Positions 7,806 through 17,156 of a DNA stretch of 64,000 bases are shown piece after piece. This DNA is from Geobacter sp. UBA5730 (lineage in GTDB: Bacteria > Desulfobacterota > Desulfuromonadia > Geobacterales > Pseudopelobacteraceae), in the NCBI GenBank assembly GCA_002419465.1, contig DIGE01000014.1, forward strand, positions 62,001-126,000, in the 5' to 3' direction. The stretch's first letter is position 1; the number at the start of each line of letters is the position of its first letter. The notes below the pieces were generated by a model. That model was given only the letters and a program-made list of their open reading frames with translations. It did no database searches and was not told the origin of the DNA. Both the position numbers and the translations under genes were made by a program.

Positions 7806-8252
7806 ATGGCCAGAGGCGGTATTGAGTTGTCCGACGCCATTGCACCGTTGTTGATCCGAATTCCCCTGGGATTGATCTTTTTAGCCCATGGTTCCCAGAA
7901 GCTGCTGGGACTGTTCGGCGGCAGCGGGCTGACGAGCACCTTCCGTATCTTTGAAGAGAAGCTGGGAATTCCGCCAATCTTCACCCTGATGGCAATCATC
8001 GCCGAATTTGGCGGCGGCATCGGCGTGCTGACCGGCTTCCTGACCCGTTTTTCAGCTGCGGGCATCGCCTCGGTGATGGCAGTGGCAATCTACAAGGTCC
8101 ACTGGTCTTACGGATTTTTTATGAACACCAACTGCATCGCGGGCCGCGGCCACGGCATCGAATTCACCCTGGCCCTGTTGGGAATGGCTTTGTACCTGAC
8201 CATCGCCGGTGGCGGCAGATGGTGTATCGATCGCCTCATCTTTAAAAACTGA
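7806..8252 (+). CDS. DoxX family membrane protein
   Basis: A 148-residue, four-helix inner-membrane protein. Family marks are RIPLGLIFLAHGSQKLLGLFGG near the N terminus and AEFGGGIGVLTGFLTRFSA in the middle. DoxX relatives are linked to thiosulfate:quinone oxidoreductase or redox stress, but the bacterial YphA/DoxX branch is not well defined, so no substrate is given. The start at 7806 has CGGAGGT 6 bases upstream; an ATG at 7791 precedes that site and is rejected. Confidence 0.88.
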   Translation: MARGGIELSDAIAPLLIRIPLGLIFLAHGSQKLLGLFGGSGLTSTFRIFEEKLGIPPIFTLMAIIAEFGGGIGVLTGFLTRFSAAGIASVMAVAIYKVHWSYGFFMNTNCIAGRGHGIEFTLALLGMALYLTIAGGGRWCIDRLIFKN

Positions 8253-8298
8253 TTCCGAGGCGGGCCTTGCCCGCCTTTTCCATGCAAGGAGCAGCACT

Positions 8299-9885
8299 GT
8301 GGAAATGTTGCACAATCAAATCGAAGTCGACAAGCGGCGCACCTTCGCGATCATCAGCCACCCTGACGCCGGCAAGACCACCATCACGGAAAAGCTGTTG
8401 CTGTTCGGCGGCGCAATTCAACAGGCCGGCGAGGTGCGTGCCCGCAAGAGTGGCCGTCACGCAACCTCTGACTGGATGGAGCTGGAGAAGCAACGGGGCA
8501 TCTCGGTCACCTCATCGGTAATGAAATTCACCTACGATGGATATGAGATCAACCTGCTGGACACCCCCGGACACAACGACTTTTCCGAGGATACCTACCG
8601 GGTGCTGACCGCCGTTGACTCGGCCCTGATGGTGATCGACTCGGTCAAGGGGGTGGAAAGCCAGACCAAAAAACTGCTGGATGTCTGCCGGCTGCGTGAC
8701 ACACCGATCATGACCTTCATGAACAAGCTGGACCGCGAAGGCCAGGAGCCACTGGATCTGCTGGACGACGTGGAGAAAAACCTGGACATGCAAACCGCGC
8801 CGATCACCTGGCCAATCGGTATGGGCAAGCGTTTCCGCGGCACCTATCACCTCTACAACAAGGAGGTGCAGCTGTTCGATCCCAAGGCCCAAAACGGCGT
8901 GGGACAAGTGGTGACCGTCAAGGGTCTGGATGATCCCCTGCTGGACGAGCTGCTGGGCAGTCAGGCTGTAGAACTGCGCACCGATGTGGAGTTGCTGGAG
9001 GGTGCCGCTCACCCCTTCGATCTGCACGAGTATCTGGCAGGCCGTCAGACCCCGGTCTTTTTTGGTAGCGCCATCAACACCTTTGGTGTGCAACAGCTCC
9101 TGGATACCTTTGTCGAGTATGCCCCCCATCCCCGTGAGCGGGCCACGGTTACCCGGCTGGTTGCTCCCTACGAGGAACCATTTTCAGGCTTTGTCTTTAA
9201 GATTCAGGCCAATATGGATCCGTCTCACCGCGACCGGATCGCTTTTTTCCGGATCTGTTCCGGCAAGTTTGAGCGCGGCATGAAGGTGCGCCACCTGCGC
9301 CTGGGCCGGGACATCCAGATCAGCAATGCCACCATCTTTATGGCCCAGGACCGTACTAATGTCGAAGAGGCCTATCCCGGTGACATCATCGGCATCCACA
9401 ACCACGGTACCATCAAGATCGGCGACACCTTTACCCTGGGGGAAGACCTCAAGTTTACCGGCATCCCCAGTTTTGCTCCTGAGCATTTCCGCAAGGTGCG
9501 CCTGTTGAATCCGATGAAATCCAAGGCGCTGGAAAAAGGGTTGGTGCAACTGGCTGAAGAGGGCACCACCCAAGTCTTCAAACCGCTCTTCGGGGCCGAA
9601 TGGGTGGTGGGCGCCGTGGGCATGCTGCAGTTCGATGTGGTGCTGCACCGCCTGAAATTTGAGTACGGAGTGGAGATCTCCTATGAAGCGGTTGCCTACG
9701 CCACTGCCCGCTGGGTGACCGGTGAGAAAAAACTGATCGAGGAATTTGAAAAACGCGAGAAGATGAATCTGTATCTTGACGGTGAGGGCAAACTGACCTA
9801 CATGGCTGCCAGCGCCTGGCGCCTGGACAACACCATTGAGAACTGGAAAGGCCTGGAATTCCACTCCACGTCTGAACACAGCTGA
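8299..9885 (+). CDS. prfC: Peptide chain release factor 3
   Basis: A 528-residue translational GTPase that recycles RF1/RF2 from the ribosome after termination, close to the E. coli length of 529. Near the start are RRTFAIIS and the P-loop HPDAGKTT (residues 21-28), then KQRGISVTSS (switch I), LDTPGHNDFSED (G3) and MNKLDRE (G4). The GTG at 8299 is preferred because AAGGA lies 8 bases upstream; the ATG at 8305 is the alternative. It lies 46 bases after doxX. Confidence 0.96.
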   Translation: MEMLHNQIEVDKRRTFAIISHPDAGKTTITEKLLLFGGAIQQAGEVRARKSGRHATSDWMELEKQRGISVTSSVMKFTYDGYEINLLDTPGHNDFSEDTYRVLTAVDSALMVIDSVKGVESQTKKLLDVCRLRDTPIMTFMNKLDREGQEPLDLLDDVEKNLDMQTAPITWPIGMGKRFRGTYHLYNKEVQLFDPKAQNGVGQVVTVKGLDDPLLDELLGSQAVELRTDVELLEGAAHPFDLHEYLAGRQTPVFFGSAINTFGVQQLLDTFVEYAPHPRERATVTRLVAPYEEPFSGFVFKIQANMDPSHRDRIAFFRICSGKFERGMKVRHLRLGRDIQISNATIFMAQDRTNVEEAYPGDIIGIHNHGTIKIGDTFTLGEDLKFTGIPSFAPEHFRKVRLLNPMKSKALEKGLVQLAEEGTTQVFKPLFGAEWVVGAVGMLQFDVVLHRLKFEYGVEISYEAVAYATARWVTGEKKLIEEFEKREKMNLYLDGEGKLTYMAASAWRLDNTIENWKGLEFHSTSEHS

Positions 9886-9889
9886 CCAG

Positions 9890-10117
9890 ATGTTGAGCGC
9901 AAATCAACATGGTCGCAAGAAAACGGTGGGCAAAGCCCCTTTTCGTGCCAACTGGCAAGCGATAACAGCCCTGCCCACGGATCACTTTCCGCTGATCCTG
10001 CCAGGCGTCCACAAGATTGCGGCATTTTTCATCCTGCGTCAGCTGAAACGACAGGGGTTTTCCAACTGCCGGGTGGACAGCACCAGCAAAGGGCTGGTGG
10101 TCTACGCACAACGATAA
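9890..10117 (+). CDS. Small hypothetical protein (75 aa)
   Basis: An open frame just after prfC with codon use like its neighbours, ending right at a terminator. The product is basic, without signal peptide or membrane helix; its C-terminal half (KIAAFFILRQLKRQGFSNCR) looks like a folded alpha/beta segment. There is no clear ribosome-binding site before the ATG, so it may depend on coupling to prfC (4-base gap) or be spurious. Not recognised. Confidence 0.45.
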   Translation: MLSANQHGRKKTVGKAPFRANWQAITALPTDHFPLILPGVHKIAAFFILRQLKRQGFSNCRVDSTSKGLVVYAQR

Positions 10118-10146
10118 AAAGGGCGGCCCGGTTTGGGTCGCCCTTT
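10118..10146. terminator. Intrinsic terminator between convergent genes
   Basis: AAAGGGCGGCCC (10118-10129) pairs with GGGTCGCCCTTT (10135-10146), 12 bp with one G-U, loop of 5. It serves prfC and the 75-aa gene from the left and the che operon from the right. Confidence 0.85.
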
Positions 10147-10174
10147 GCTGTTACCTCAACACCCGACGGGTTCC

Positions 10175-11287
10175 TCACGACCCCATGAACTTGCCGATCT
10201 CGTAACCGATCTGCCCCAGCGGCAGCACCTCATCGGCCACGCCGCCATCCACACAGGCCTTGGGCATACCGTAAATGGTGGAGGTTGCCTCATCCTGCAC
10301 AATCGTTACCCCGCCCTTCTGTTTCAACTGCTGCATCCCCTTGAAACCATCGTTGCCCATACCGGTCAGAACCACACCCAGCATGGCACCGGCCGTGGCC
10401 TCAGCCATGGAACCGATCATCAGATCCACTGAAGGAATGTAGACATACTGCGGATAAGCCGTGGTCGGAGCAGTTTTCACCACCAACCCGCCAGCCCCGC
10501 GCACCAACTGGGTATGCATCCCCCCCGGAGCGATCAGGATAGTGCCTGGCTTGACCGGCTCACCATCCACCGCCTCCTTGACGGTGATCGAGCATTTGGC
10601 GTTAAGCCGGTCCGCATAGGGACCGGTAAAGGCCTTGGGCATATGAATTGCCACCACGATACCGTAAGGGAAATTCATCGGGATACGGGAGATCACCTCC
10701 TGCAGGGCCACCGGTCCGCCGGTGGAGGCACCGATGCCGACATAGCTGATTCTTTTTGTATGAATTATGGAACTGACACCACTGCGCAGCACAGCAGCAG
10801 CAACAGACGATCGCGCTACATCGCCAATACCTGTTGTTGCCCCCAGGCCGGGAGCAACTCGCATGAAACGGGAACGGGTGGCCTCGCGCACCTTTTTAAG
10901 CAACTCCTCCTTAAAGGCGTTCTGCGCATCGGCCGAGTCGGTGATGTTTTTGGGGATGTAGTCAATTGCACCGGCATCCAGGGCCTCAAAGGTGGCCCGT
11001 GCACCTTCATTGGTCAAGGTTGAAACCATCATCACCCGGGTCGGACATTTTGCCATGATCTGCTTCAAGGCCGAGATACCATCCAGACGGGGCATCTCCA
11101 CGTCCATGGTGATCAGGTCAGGCTTGAGTGCCAGAGCCTTTTCAACCCCTTCCACACCGTCATTGGCGGTTCCAACCACCTCAAGGGCAGGATCCTTGGA
11201 CAGTATCCCGCGGATCGCCATCCGCATGAAGGATGAATCATCTACAATCAAGACCCGCGTTTTGGTCCCCGCAGTGGAAGAAAGCAT
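10175..11287 (-). CDS. cheB: Chemotaxis response regulator protein-glutamate methylesterase CheB
   Basis: A 370-residue enzyme that removes methyl groups from chemoreceptor glutamates when phosphorylated by CheA. Receiver domain at residues 10-125 with the acidic pair DD16-17, phospho-acceptor Asp62 (MDVEMPR) and Lys113. A linker leads to the methylesterase domain, with Ser188 (GASTGGP), His215 (AIHMPKAF) and Asp313 (TGMGNDG) as the catalytic triad. Last gene of the cheW-cheA-cheR-HDOD-cheB operon, 13 bases after the HDOD gene. Confidence 0.96.
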   Translation of the reverse strand: MLSSTAGTKTRVLIVDDSSFMRMAIRGILSKDPALEVVGTANDGVEGVEKALALKPDLITMDVEMPRLDGISALKQIMAKCPTRVMMVSTLTNEGARATFEALDAGAIDYIPKNITDSADAQNAFKEELLKKVREATRSRFMRVAPGLGATTGIGDVARSSVAAAVLRSGVSSIIHTKRISYVGIGASTGGPVALQEVISRIPMNFPYGIVVAIHMPKAFTGPYADRLNAKCSITVKEAVDGEPVKPGTILIAPGGMHTQLVRGAGGLVVKTAPTTAYPQYVYIPSVDLMIGSMAEATAGAMLGVVLTGMGNDGFKGMQQLKQKGGVTIVQDEATSTIYGMPKACVDGGVADEVLPLGQIGYEIGKFMGS

Positions 11288-11300
11288 CCAGTCCCCCGTC

Positions 11301-12191
11301 CTATTTGGAAAATATGGAACTGACCAGTTCCTTTACATCCGGCACGGCATCATCCAGCTCATAACAGAACCGTTCCACATCCAGTTGTGCCAAACTGGGG
11401 AACTGCTCCCTGAGAATCTGCCAGCCGGGCTCTTCAACCAGATTGAAGGTGACCCATGATCTGCCGCCATAATTCAGATCACGCACCGTGCAGAACAGAT
11501 CGGCCAGGTTGATGATGGCACAGAGTACCGGATCGGAAATTGCCGAGCGGGGATCGTGGTGAAAGAGGATCGCCTCCCGGTACGCCTCGGGAAAGTTCCA
11601 TTTCTCGGCAATACAGTAGCCGATCTCGGCATGGGTCGTCCCGAATTTTTCCGCCTCGGCATCCACCAGCTTGATCGGACGCTGGTGCGTCTGTTCCAGC
11701 ACTGCGGCAAACTCCTCCGCCCGGTAGTAACTCAAAACCACCTCACCAATATCATGAATGATGCCGGCGATATAGGCTTTCTCCAAATCCTTGTAGCGAA
11801 TCTTATCAGCGATCACCTTGGCCACCATACCGACCCCGAAGGCATGTTCCCAACAGGGCACCACCTCCAGCACACCGCCTTTATCCTCAAAGGCGTTGAT
11901 GAAGGAGGAGGTAAGGGCCACCTCCTTGATATGGCGCAGACCAAGGTACACCACAGCCCGCTTCAAAGAACTGATCTCCTGACTGGGACTATAGACCGGC
12001 GAGTTGACCATCTTGATCACCCGGGCGGTCATCACCTGGTCGGTCAACATCAGATCAGCCACCTCATCCACATCAACATCAGGGGAATCGAGCAGCTGCA
12101 GAACCTGGGTCGCAACTGCCGGGATGGTGGGCAGGTCGTCAATTGTGGCCACCATCTGGCGGGCTGTTTCCATCATCACCTGTTTATCCAT
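11301..12191 (-). CDS. HDOD domain protein
   Basis: A 296-residue cytoplasmic protein made almost wholly of an HDOD domain (LPTIPAVATQVLQLL near the start; AGIIHDIGEVVLSYY in the middle; EIGYCIAEKWNFPEAYREAI later). HDOD proteins are relatives of HD phosphohydrolases used in signalling; many lack full catalytic metal sites. Placed inside the che operon, between cheR and cheB, so it probably tunes chemotaxis or related signalling. The ATG at 12191 has a GAGGG site 8 bases upstream; the GTG at 12200 falls inside that site. Confidence 0.9.
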   Translation of the reverse strand: MDKQVMMETARQMVATIDDLPTIPAVATQVLQLLDSPDVDVDEVADLMLTDQVMTARVIKMVNSPVYSPSQEISSLKRAVVYLGLRHIKEVALTSSFINAFEDKGGVLEVVPCWEHAFGVGMVAKVIADKIRYKDLEKAYIAGIIHDIGEVVLSYYRAEEFAAVLEQTHQRPIKLVDAEAEKFGTTHAEIGYCIAEKWNFPEAYREAILFHHDPRSAISDPVLCAIINLADLFCTVRDLNYGGRSWVTFNLVEEPGWQILREQFPSLAQLDVERFCYELDDAVPDVKELVSSIFSK

Positions 12192-12205
12192 GATCGCCAC
12201 CCTCG

Positions 12206-13033
12206 TTATTTCTTATAACCGAAGCCGCCCGGGAAATGGATCGTCTTGAACTTATCGTTCACCCCGTGCAACGACTCGGACTGCCCCACAAAAAAATACC
12301 CGTAAGGTTGCAGGTTGTTATAAAAATGCTGCACTACCTTGGATTTGGCTGCCAGGTCGAAATAAATCAGCACGTTGGCGCAGAAGATGAAGTCAAAACT
12401 TTTCATGAACACCATCTTGGTGTCGTCATAGAGGTTCAGCTTATTGAAGGTCACAAACTTCTTGACCTCCGGCGAGAGGATGAACTTGCCCCCCTCCTCC
12501 TTGAAGTATTTCCGCTTGTAGAGGTCCGGCACGTTACGCACCGAATAGGCGTTATAGACTCCTTCTTTGGCCTGGTTAATCACGGTCTCATTGATGTCGG
12601 TGCCGACGATCTCGATGATCCAGTCCTTCAGCAGGGTGGACCGCTTCTCCAGCAGCAGCATCGAAAGGGTGTAGGCCTCTTCGCCGGAGGATGAGGCTGC
12701 ACTCCATATCCGCAACTTGCGGAAGCCCATCTTGCCCTTGCTCTCGACGATCTCCGGCAAAAACTTGGTTTCTATGGCGTTCATCTGCGGGACGCAACGA
12801 AAGAAATAGGTCTCGTTGGTAGTAACCTCATCCAGCAGGAAGCGCAACTCCTCGCCTCCCCGCGGTGACTTCAGCAGGGCATAATAATCCATGGCCGTCT
12901 TGGCGCCGGTGGCCTCCATCCGCTTGGTCAACCGACTTTCCAGGAAGTACTTTTTGGTGCTGTGAAAGTACATGCCGCAAAGGTTATAGATGAAGTCGCG
13001 CAACAGCTCGAAATCTTTATCTGATATAGCCAC
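12206..13033 (-). CDS. cheR: Chemotaxis protein methyltransferase CheR
   Basis: A 275-residue S-adenosylmethionine-dependent enzyme that methylates chemoreceptor glutamates. N-terminal helical domain to about residue 75 (LTKRMEATGAKTAMDYYALL), then the methyltransferase fold with NETYFFRCVPQM, the SAM loop IWSAASSSGEEAYTLSMLL and the late FDFIFCANVLIYFD strand. It starts with GTG at 13033 behind an AAGGGA site. Opposes CheB in the same operon. Confidence 0.96.
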   Translation of the reverse strand: MAISDKDFELLRDFIYNLCGMYFHSTKKYFLESRLTKRMEATGAKTAMDYYALLKSPRGGEELRFLLDEVTTNETYFFRCVPQMNAIETKFLPEIVESKGKMGFRKLRIWSAASSSGEEAYTLSMLLLEKRSTLLKDWIIEIVGTDINETVINQAKEGVYNAYSVRNVPDLYKRKYFKEEGGKFILSPEVKKFVTFNKLNLYDDTKMVFMKSFDFIFCANVLIYFDLAAKSKVVQHFYNNLQPYGYFFVGQSESLHGVNDKFKTIHFPGGFGYKK

Positions 13034-13058
13034 GATTACATCCCTTCACTGTGTTCGT

Positions 13059-14891
13059 TCATCGACCGGCAGCGGCCCCTTCACCATTGTCAATCATGCC
13101 AACCGGGTCAACGATCAGGGTTACCCTGCCGTCACCCAGGATGGTGGAGCCGGCAATCCCCGGAATGTTGGCCAGATAGTTGCCCAATGACTTGATAGCC
13201 ACCTCCTGCTGACCCACCAGGCGGCTCACCACCAGGCCGACCCGCTTGTCGGCAGCGCCGATCACCACCACGTAGCAGAAATCACCCCGCTCACTACGCG
13301 GCTGCACCTTGAAGACCTGCTCCAGCCGGATCAGCGGCAGCACCGACTCCCGCAGCTTGAGCACCTCCTGGCCACCGACCAGATGGAACTGGCGCTGGTC
13401 AACCCGCAGGGTCTCCAGAACAGAGGAAAGCGGAATTGAGTAAACCTCTCCCTCAACCTCCACCAATAACGATTGGATGATGGCCAAGGTCAGCGGCAGC
13501 CGCAGAATGAACTCTGAGCCTTGCCCTTTCTCACTCTTGATCTCGATCAGACCGTTCAGTTTTTTGATATTGGTCTTGACCACATCCATGCCAACACCGC
13601 GGCCGGAAAGGTCCGAGGCCTTGTCCTTGGTGGAAAAACCCGGTAGGAAGATCAGATCGAACATGTCCCGCTGACTCATGGCGGCCAGCTGTTCCTCGGT
13701 GATCAACCCTTTTTCGATCGCTTTGCGGCCCACCCGGTCGGTATCAATCCCCCGTCCGTCATCCTTAATGCTGATGATGATCGAGTTGCCCTCATGCACC
13801 GCCGCCAGCACCAAGGTGCCGGTGCGGGGTTTGCCCGCGGCCATACGCTCATCGGGCGTCTCCAGACCATGGTCCATGGCGTTGCGGATCAGGTGGATCA
13901 GGGGGTCGCCGATTTCATCCACCACCGAACGGTCAAGCTCGGTCTCCTCGCCGAAGATTTGCAGATCCACCTCTTTGCCCAGATCCCGGGACAGCGAACG
14001 GACAATCCGGGGAAATTTTTTGAAGACCTTCTCCACCGGGATCATCCGCATCTTGAGGACCTGCATCTGCAGCTCCGAGGTTACAAAACTCATCCGCTTG
14101 GTCAGCTTGCCGAACTCCTCGCCGAACAGTATCTGATCAGAACTTCCTCCTTGCAGATCCTGGTTCAGCTGAATCATGCGGTTCCGCTCCAGCACCAGTT
14201 CACCCACCTGGTTCATCAAATCATCCAGACGCTTTACATCCACCCGCACCGTGGAGCTGTCGGAGAGGTCATCCCCCCCCTTGTCGGCCGGCTTGGGCGC
14301 TGCGGCTTTTTTTGCGGCACCGCTAGGCGGCGGGGTAACCGCAGGTGGCAATGCTGCCGTGGAAGGAGGCGATGGCTGAGGCTCTTGTGGTGCTTGATCA
14401 GGAGAAACCGGCTCTTCCTGCGCAGACGTGGCTGTGTCGACAGCGGAAGCCGGTTCAGCCGATGCGTCTGTAGCCGGGGGGGCTTGTTGGGCAGCAGCCT
14501 GCTCGGACAGCAAAGGGATCAGTTTGTTGATGGTTTCATCAACCTCCCGGTCGACGATCTCACTGGCCTTGATATCGGACACCAGGGTCTTGACCAGGTC
14601 GGTAGCTTCCAGCACCACGTCCATGATCTCCGGGGTAACCAGCAGTTCTCCCTTGCGCAACCGGTTGAGCACGTCTTCAGTCTTGTGGGTTACCCGCACC
14701 AGCAGGTCGAACCCCAGGAAGCTGGAAGCACCCTTCACGGTATGAATCGAACGAAAAATCCGGTTCAGCAGATCGCTGTCGGTGGGGGTTTTTTCCAAGG
14801 TGACCAGATCATCGTCCAACTTTTCCAGGAGCTCGGTCGTCTCGGTCAAAAACCCCTCAAGCAGTTCCTGGTCTTCACAATCAATCGGCAT
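13059..14891 (-). CDS. cheA: Chemotaxis histidine kinase CheA
   Basis: A 610-residue receptor-coupled kinase. HPt (P1) domain with phospho-accepting His50 (SIHTVKGASSF); a Pro/Ala-rich linker at about residues 133-205 in place of a recognisable P2 domain; dimerisation helices; the ATPase domain with N box (HLIRNAMDHGLE), DDGRGID and GRGVGMDVV; and a C-terminal CheW-like P5 domain. It phosphorylates CheB here and a CheY that is not in the window. Absence of a clear P2 suggests response regulators dock differently or through a very short site. Confidence 0.96.
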   Translation of the reverse strand: MPIDCEDQELLEGFLTETTELLEKLDDDLVTLEKTPTDSDLLNRIFRSIHTVKGASSFLGFDLLVRVTHKTEDVLNRLRKGELLVTPEIMDVVLEATDLVKTLVSDIKASEIVDREVDETINKLIPLLSEQAAAQQAPPATDASAEPASAVDTATSAQEEPVSPDQAPQEPQPSPPSTAALPPAVTPPPSGAAKKAAAPKPADKGGDDLSDSSTVRVDVKRLDDLMNQVGELVLERNRMIQLNQDLQGGSSDQILFGEEFGKLTKRMSFVTSELQMQVLKMRMIPVEKVFKKFPRIVRSLSRDLGKEVDLQIFGEETELDRSVVDEIGDPLIHLIRNAMDHGLETPDERMAAGKPRTGTLVLAAVHEGNSIIISIKDDGRGIDTDRVGRKAIEKGLITEEQLAAMSQRDMFDLIFLPGFSTKDKASDLSGRGVGMDVVKTNIKKLNGLIEIKSEKGQGSEFILRLPLTLAIIQSLLVEVEGEVYSIPLSSVLETLRVDQRQFHLVGGQEVLKLRESVLPLIRLEQVFKVQPRSERGDFCYVVVIGAADKRVGLVVSRLVGQQEVAIKSLGNYLANIPGIAGSTILGDGRVTLIVDPVGMIDNGEGAAAGR

Positions 14892-14944
14892 CGCACACCT
14901 CTATCGGGTTGAGACGGATGGGGATTCAGCGTCAACAATGCCAG

Positions 14945-15451
14945 CTACAGGTTGCTGAACAGTCGCCGCTCGTCTTGGGTGAATATCTTTTCAAGGTCCA
15001 GCAGCACCAGCAGCCGTTCGGCCTGGTTGATGATGCCGGCAATACACTCCTGGTCGACACCGCTGGTCACCACCGTTGGTGAGGGCTGAATCTCGCTGCT
15101 GGCGATCCTGATCACCTCGGACACGGCATCCAGAATAAAGCCCATCAGCTCGCCGCCTACGTCCATCACCATAATCCGGGTCTGCTTGTCATGGTCGGCG
15201 TCGGCCAAGGAGAACCGTTTCCGCATGGCGATGATCGGGATCACCTTGCCACGCAGGTTGATCACCCCTTCCACATAGTTGGGGGTATTGGGAACCCGTG
15301 TGATGATCGGCATGCGGATAATTTCCCGCACCTTCAGGACATCAACGCCATACTCTTCTTGAGCGAGATTGAAACTGACCAGCTGAATCAGTTTTCCATG
15401 CTCACCACTATGAACATCATCAAGCTTCATCGGCGCCAGGGCATTCGACAT
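14945..15451 (-). CDS. cheW: Chemotaxis coupling protein CheW
   Basis: A 168-residue adaptor that ties CheA to chemoreceptors. It is a single CheW domain: QLVSFNLAQEEYGVDVLKVREII, then RVPNTPNYVEGVINLRGKVI and VDQECIAGIINQAERLLVLLD. First gene of the che operon, with a strong AGGAGG site 7 bases before the ATG. A possible sigma-70 promoter lies about 90 bases upstream. Confidence 0.95.
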   Translation of the reverse strand: MSNALAPMKLDDVHSGEHGKLIQLVSFNLAQEEYGVDVLKVREIIRMPIITRVPNTPNYVEGVINLRGKVIPIIAMRKRFSLADADHDKQTRIMVMDVGGELMGFILDAVSEVIRIASSEIQPSPTVVTSGVDQECIAGIINQAERLLVLLDLEKIFTQDERRLFSNL

Positions 15452-15538
15452 GGAACAGCCTCCTCATGCGTCAAATCACTCTCCATTAAAACGGCCGCAC
15501 CGCTGCCGTTTGCCCTGACGAGCGTTTACGTGCCCTGT

Positions 15539-15567
15539 AATCTACCATGCTGCCCGACACTGCGCAA
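15539..15567 (-). promoter_or_regulatory. Possible sigma-70 promoter of the che operon
   Basis: On the minus strand TTGCGC (15562-15567) and TAGATT (15539-15544) are 17 bases apart, with a TG one base before the -10 (extended -10). Confidence 0.4.
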
Positions 15568-15650
15568 GTAAAGGAAGCCTCTTTTTTCGTTCATCAAGAC
15601 CTCGATACACCGCAAGAGAGCCTCAAAAAACAGCCGCGCAAGTCAGATTA

Positions 15651-15680
15651 TTGACTTACTGATTGCAAGACTGGTATACT
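15651..15680 (+). promoter_or_regulatory. Sigma-70 promoter for the sigma-54 activator gene
   Basis: TTGACT (15651-15656) and TATACT (15675-15680) with 18 bases between and a TGG extended -10. Strong match; leader of about 50 bases to the ATG at 15741. Confidence 0.7.
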
Positions 15681-15740
15681 GCACCAAGCAGTCCCGCCAG
15701 CTTACTTTTGAATTTAAAACTAAAAGACAGGTTATGAGCC

Positions 15741-17144
15741 ATGCACAGCGAGCTGCTGATAGTTGAGAGTGATCGTAAAACCAGAGATCTGGTGTCAGCT
15801 TTTTTGACATACCAGGGCTACAGTACCACCGTGCTCAGTGAAAAAGACGATATTTTTGACACCATCAGCAGTAAACCCCACCGGGTCATGATTGCCGACC
15901 TGCCCACCCTGCTGGCCCGCACCCCGGATATTCTCTCCAAAGCCTGGGAGACCAGCCCGGACCTGGTGGTAATCGCCTATGATCAGCCTGATGTCGGCCG
16001 GACACTACCGCACAACGATCGACTGCTGTTCATCCCCAAGCCGCTCAATCTGGATGAACTGGAAAGCGTGGTGATGCGGGCCAGGGAATACCAAGCCCTG
16101 CAGGTCAACACCGGCCAGCCGTCCACCTCGGAGGATTTCCCTCACTTCCTCTGCTCCACCATCATCGGACGCAGTCGACAGATGCTGTCACTGTTTGAAA
16201 TGCTCGAAAAGGTGGCCGAATCAACCGCCACCGTCCTGGTACAGGGTGAATCGGGAACCGGCAAGGAACTTGCAGCACGGGCCATACATCAGCTTTCCAG
16301 CCGCAGCAGCAAAAACTTTGTGCCTGTCAACTGTTCAGCAATCCCGGACGAGCTCTTGGAAAGTGAACTGTTCGGCCATGTCAAGGGAGCTTTTACCGGG
16401 GCTTACGCCAACCGGCTGGGACGTTTTGAGATGGCCGACAAAGGCACCCTCTTCCTGGACGAGATCGGCGACATGAAGGCCAATCTACAGGTGAAACTGT
16501 TACGTGTGTTGCAAAGCAAAGAGTTCGAACCGGTGGGTTCTCCCCGCTCACAGAAGGCGGATGTACGAATCATTGCCGCCACCAACAAAAACCTGGAGGA
16601 ACTGGTCAGCACCCGCGACTTCCGGGAGGATCTCTACTACCGGCTGTCGGTAATACCGATCACCATCCCGGCGCTGCGGGAGCGACGCGAGGATATTCCG
16701 CTCTTGATCAATCACTTTCTGGGGCGCTTCAACCACGACAAACGGCGCCTGGTCAAGGGCTTCTCACGAGAATCGCTGGAGATACTGCGCAACTACAACT
16801 GGCCGGGCAACGTACGGGAGCTGGAAAATCTGGTGGAACGGATGGTGACCCTTAAGGAAAATGGCTTTATTACACCGGACGACTTACCTGACCGCTACCT
16901 GCCGTGCAAGGAGACGCCCCGCTCAGTGCCGTCAGCACCGGTTACCAGGACAGCCGTTGACGAGGATCTGCCGTTGGAGGGAATCTGCCTGAACAGCGCC
17001 GTGGATGCCTTTGAAAACAGATTGATTCTACAGGCCCTGCAGCGTACCGGCGGAAACAAGAAAGAGGCCGCCAGCCTGCTGAACCTGAAACGGACCACCC
17101 TGATTGAAAAGCTGAAGAAAAAGAACCTGCAGTTGGACCAGTAA
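15741..17144 (+). CDS. Sigma-54-dependent response regulator, atypical receiver
   Basis: A 467-residue NtrC-type activator. Receiver domain at 1-120 with candidate phospho-Asp53 and Lys100, but the acidic pocket reads VESDR and the usual Thr/Ser switch residue appears to be Ala (VVIAYD), so phosphorylation control may be altered. AAA+ domain with Walker A GESGTGKE (169-176), the sigma-54 contact loop GAFTGA (216-221) and Walker B GTLFLDEIGD; a Fis-type helix-turn-helix at the C terminus (NKKEAASLLNLKRTTLIEKL). No sensor kinase is adjacent. A lytic transglycosylase gene follows after 12 bases. Two predicted sigma-54 promoters in this window (2511, 7384) are possible but unproven targets. Confidence 0.93.
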   Translation: MHSELLIVESDRKTRDLVSAFLTYQGYSTTVLSEKDDIFDTISSKPHRVMIADLPTLLARTPDILSKAWETSPDLVVIAYDQPDVGRTLPHNDRLLFIPKPLNLDELESVVMRAREYQALQVNTGQPSTSEDFPHFLCSTIIGRSRQMLSLFEMLEKVAESTATVLVQGESGTGKELAARAIHQLSSRSSKNFVPVNCSAIPDELLESELFGHVKGAFTGAYANRLGRFEMADKGTLFLDEIGDMKANLQVKLLRVLQSKEFEPVGSPRSQKADVRIIAATNKNLEELVSTRDFREDLYYRLSVIPITIPALRERREDIPLLINHFLGRFNHDKRRLVKGFSRESLEILRNYNWPGNVRELENLVERMVTLKENGFITPDDLPDRYLPCKETPRSVPSAPVTRTAVDEDLPLEGICLNSAVDAFENRLILQALQRTGGNKKEAASLLNLKRTTLIEKLKKKNLQLDQ

Positions 17145-17156
17145 GCGGAGCGAGTC

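Noticed and set aside
13794..14912. 372-codon open frame antisense to cheA
   Set aside because: Composition is Arg/Gln-rich shadow sequence; cheA domains on the other strand are unmistakable.
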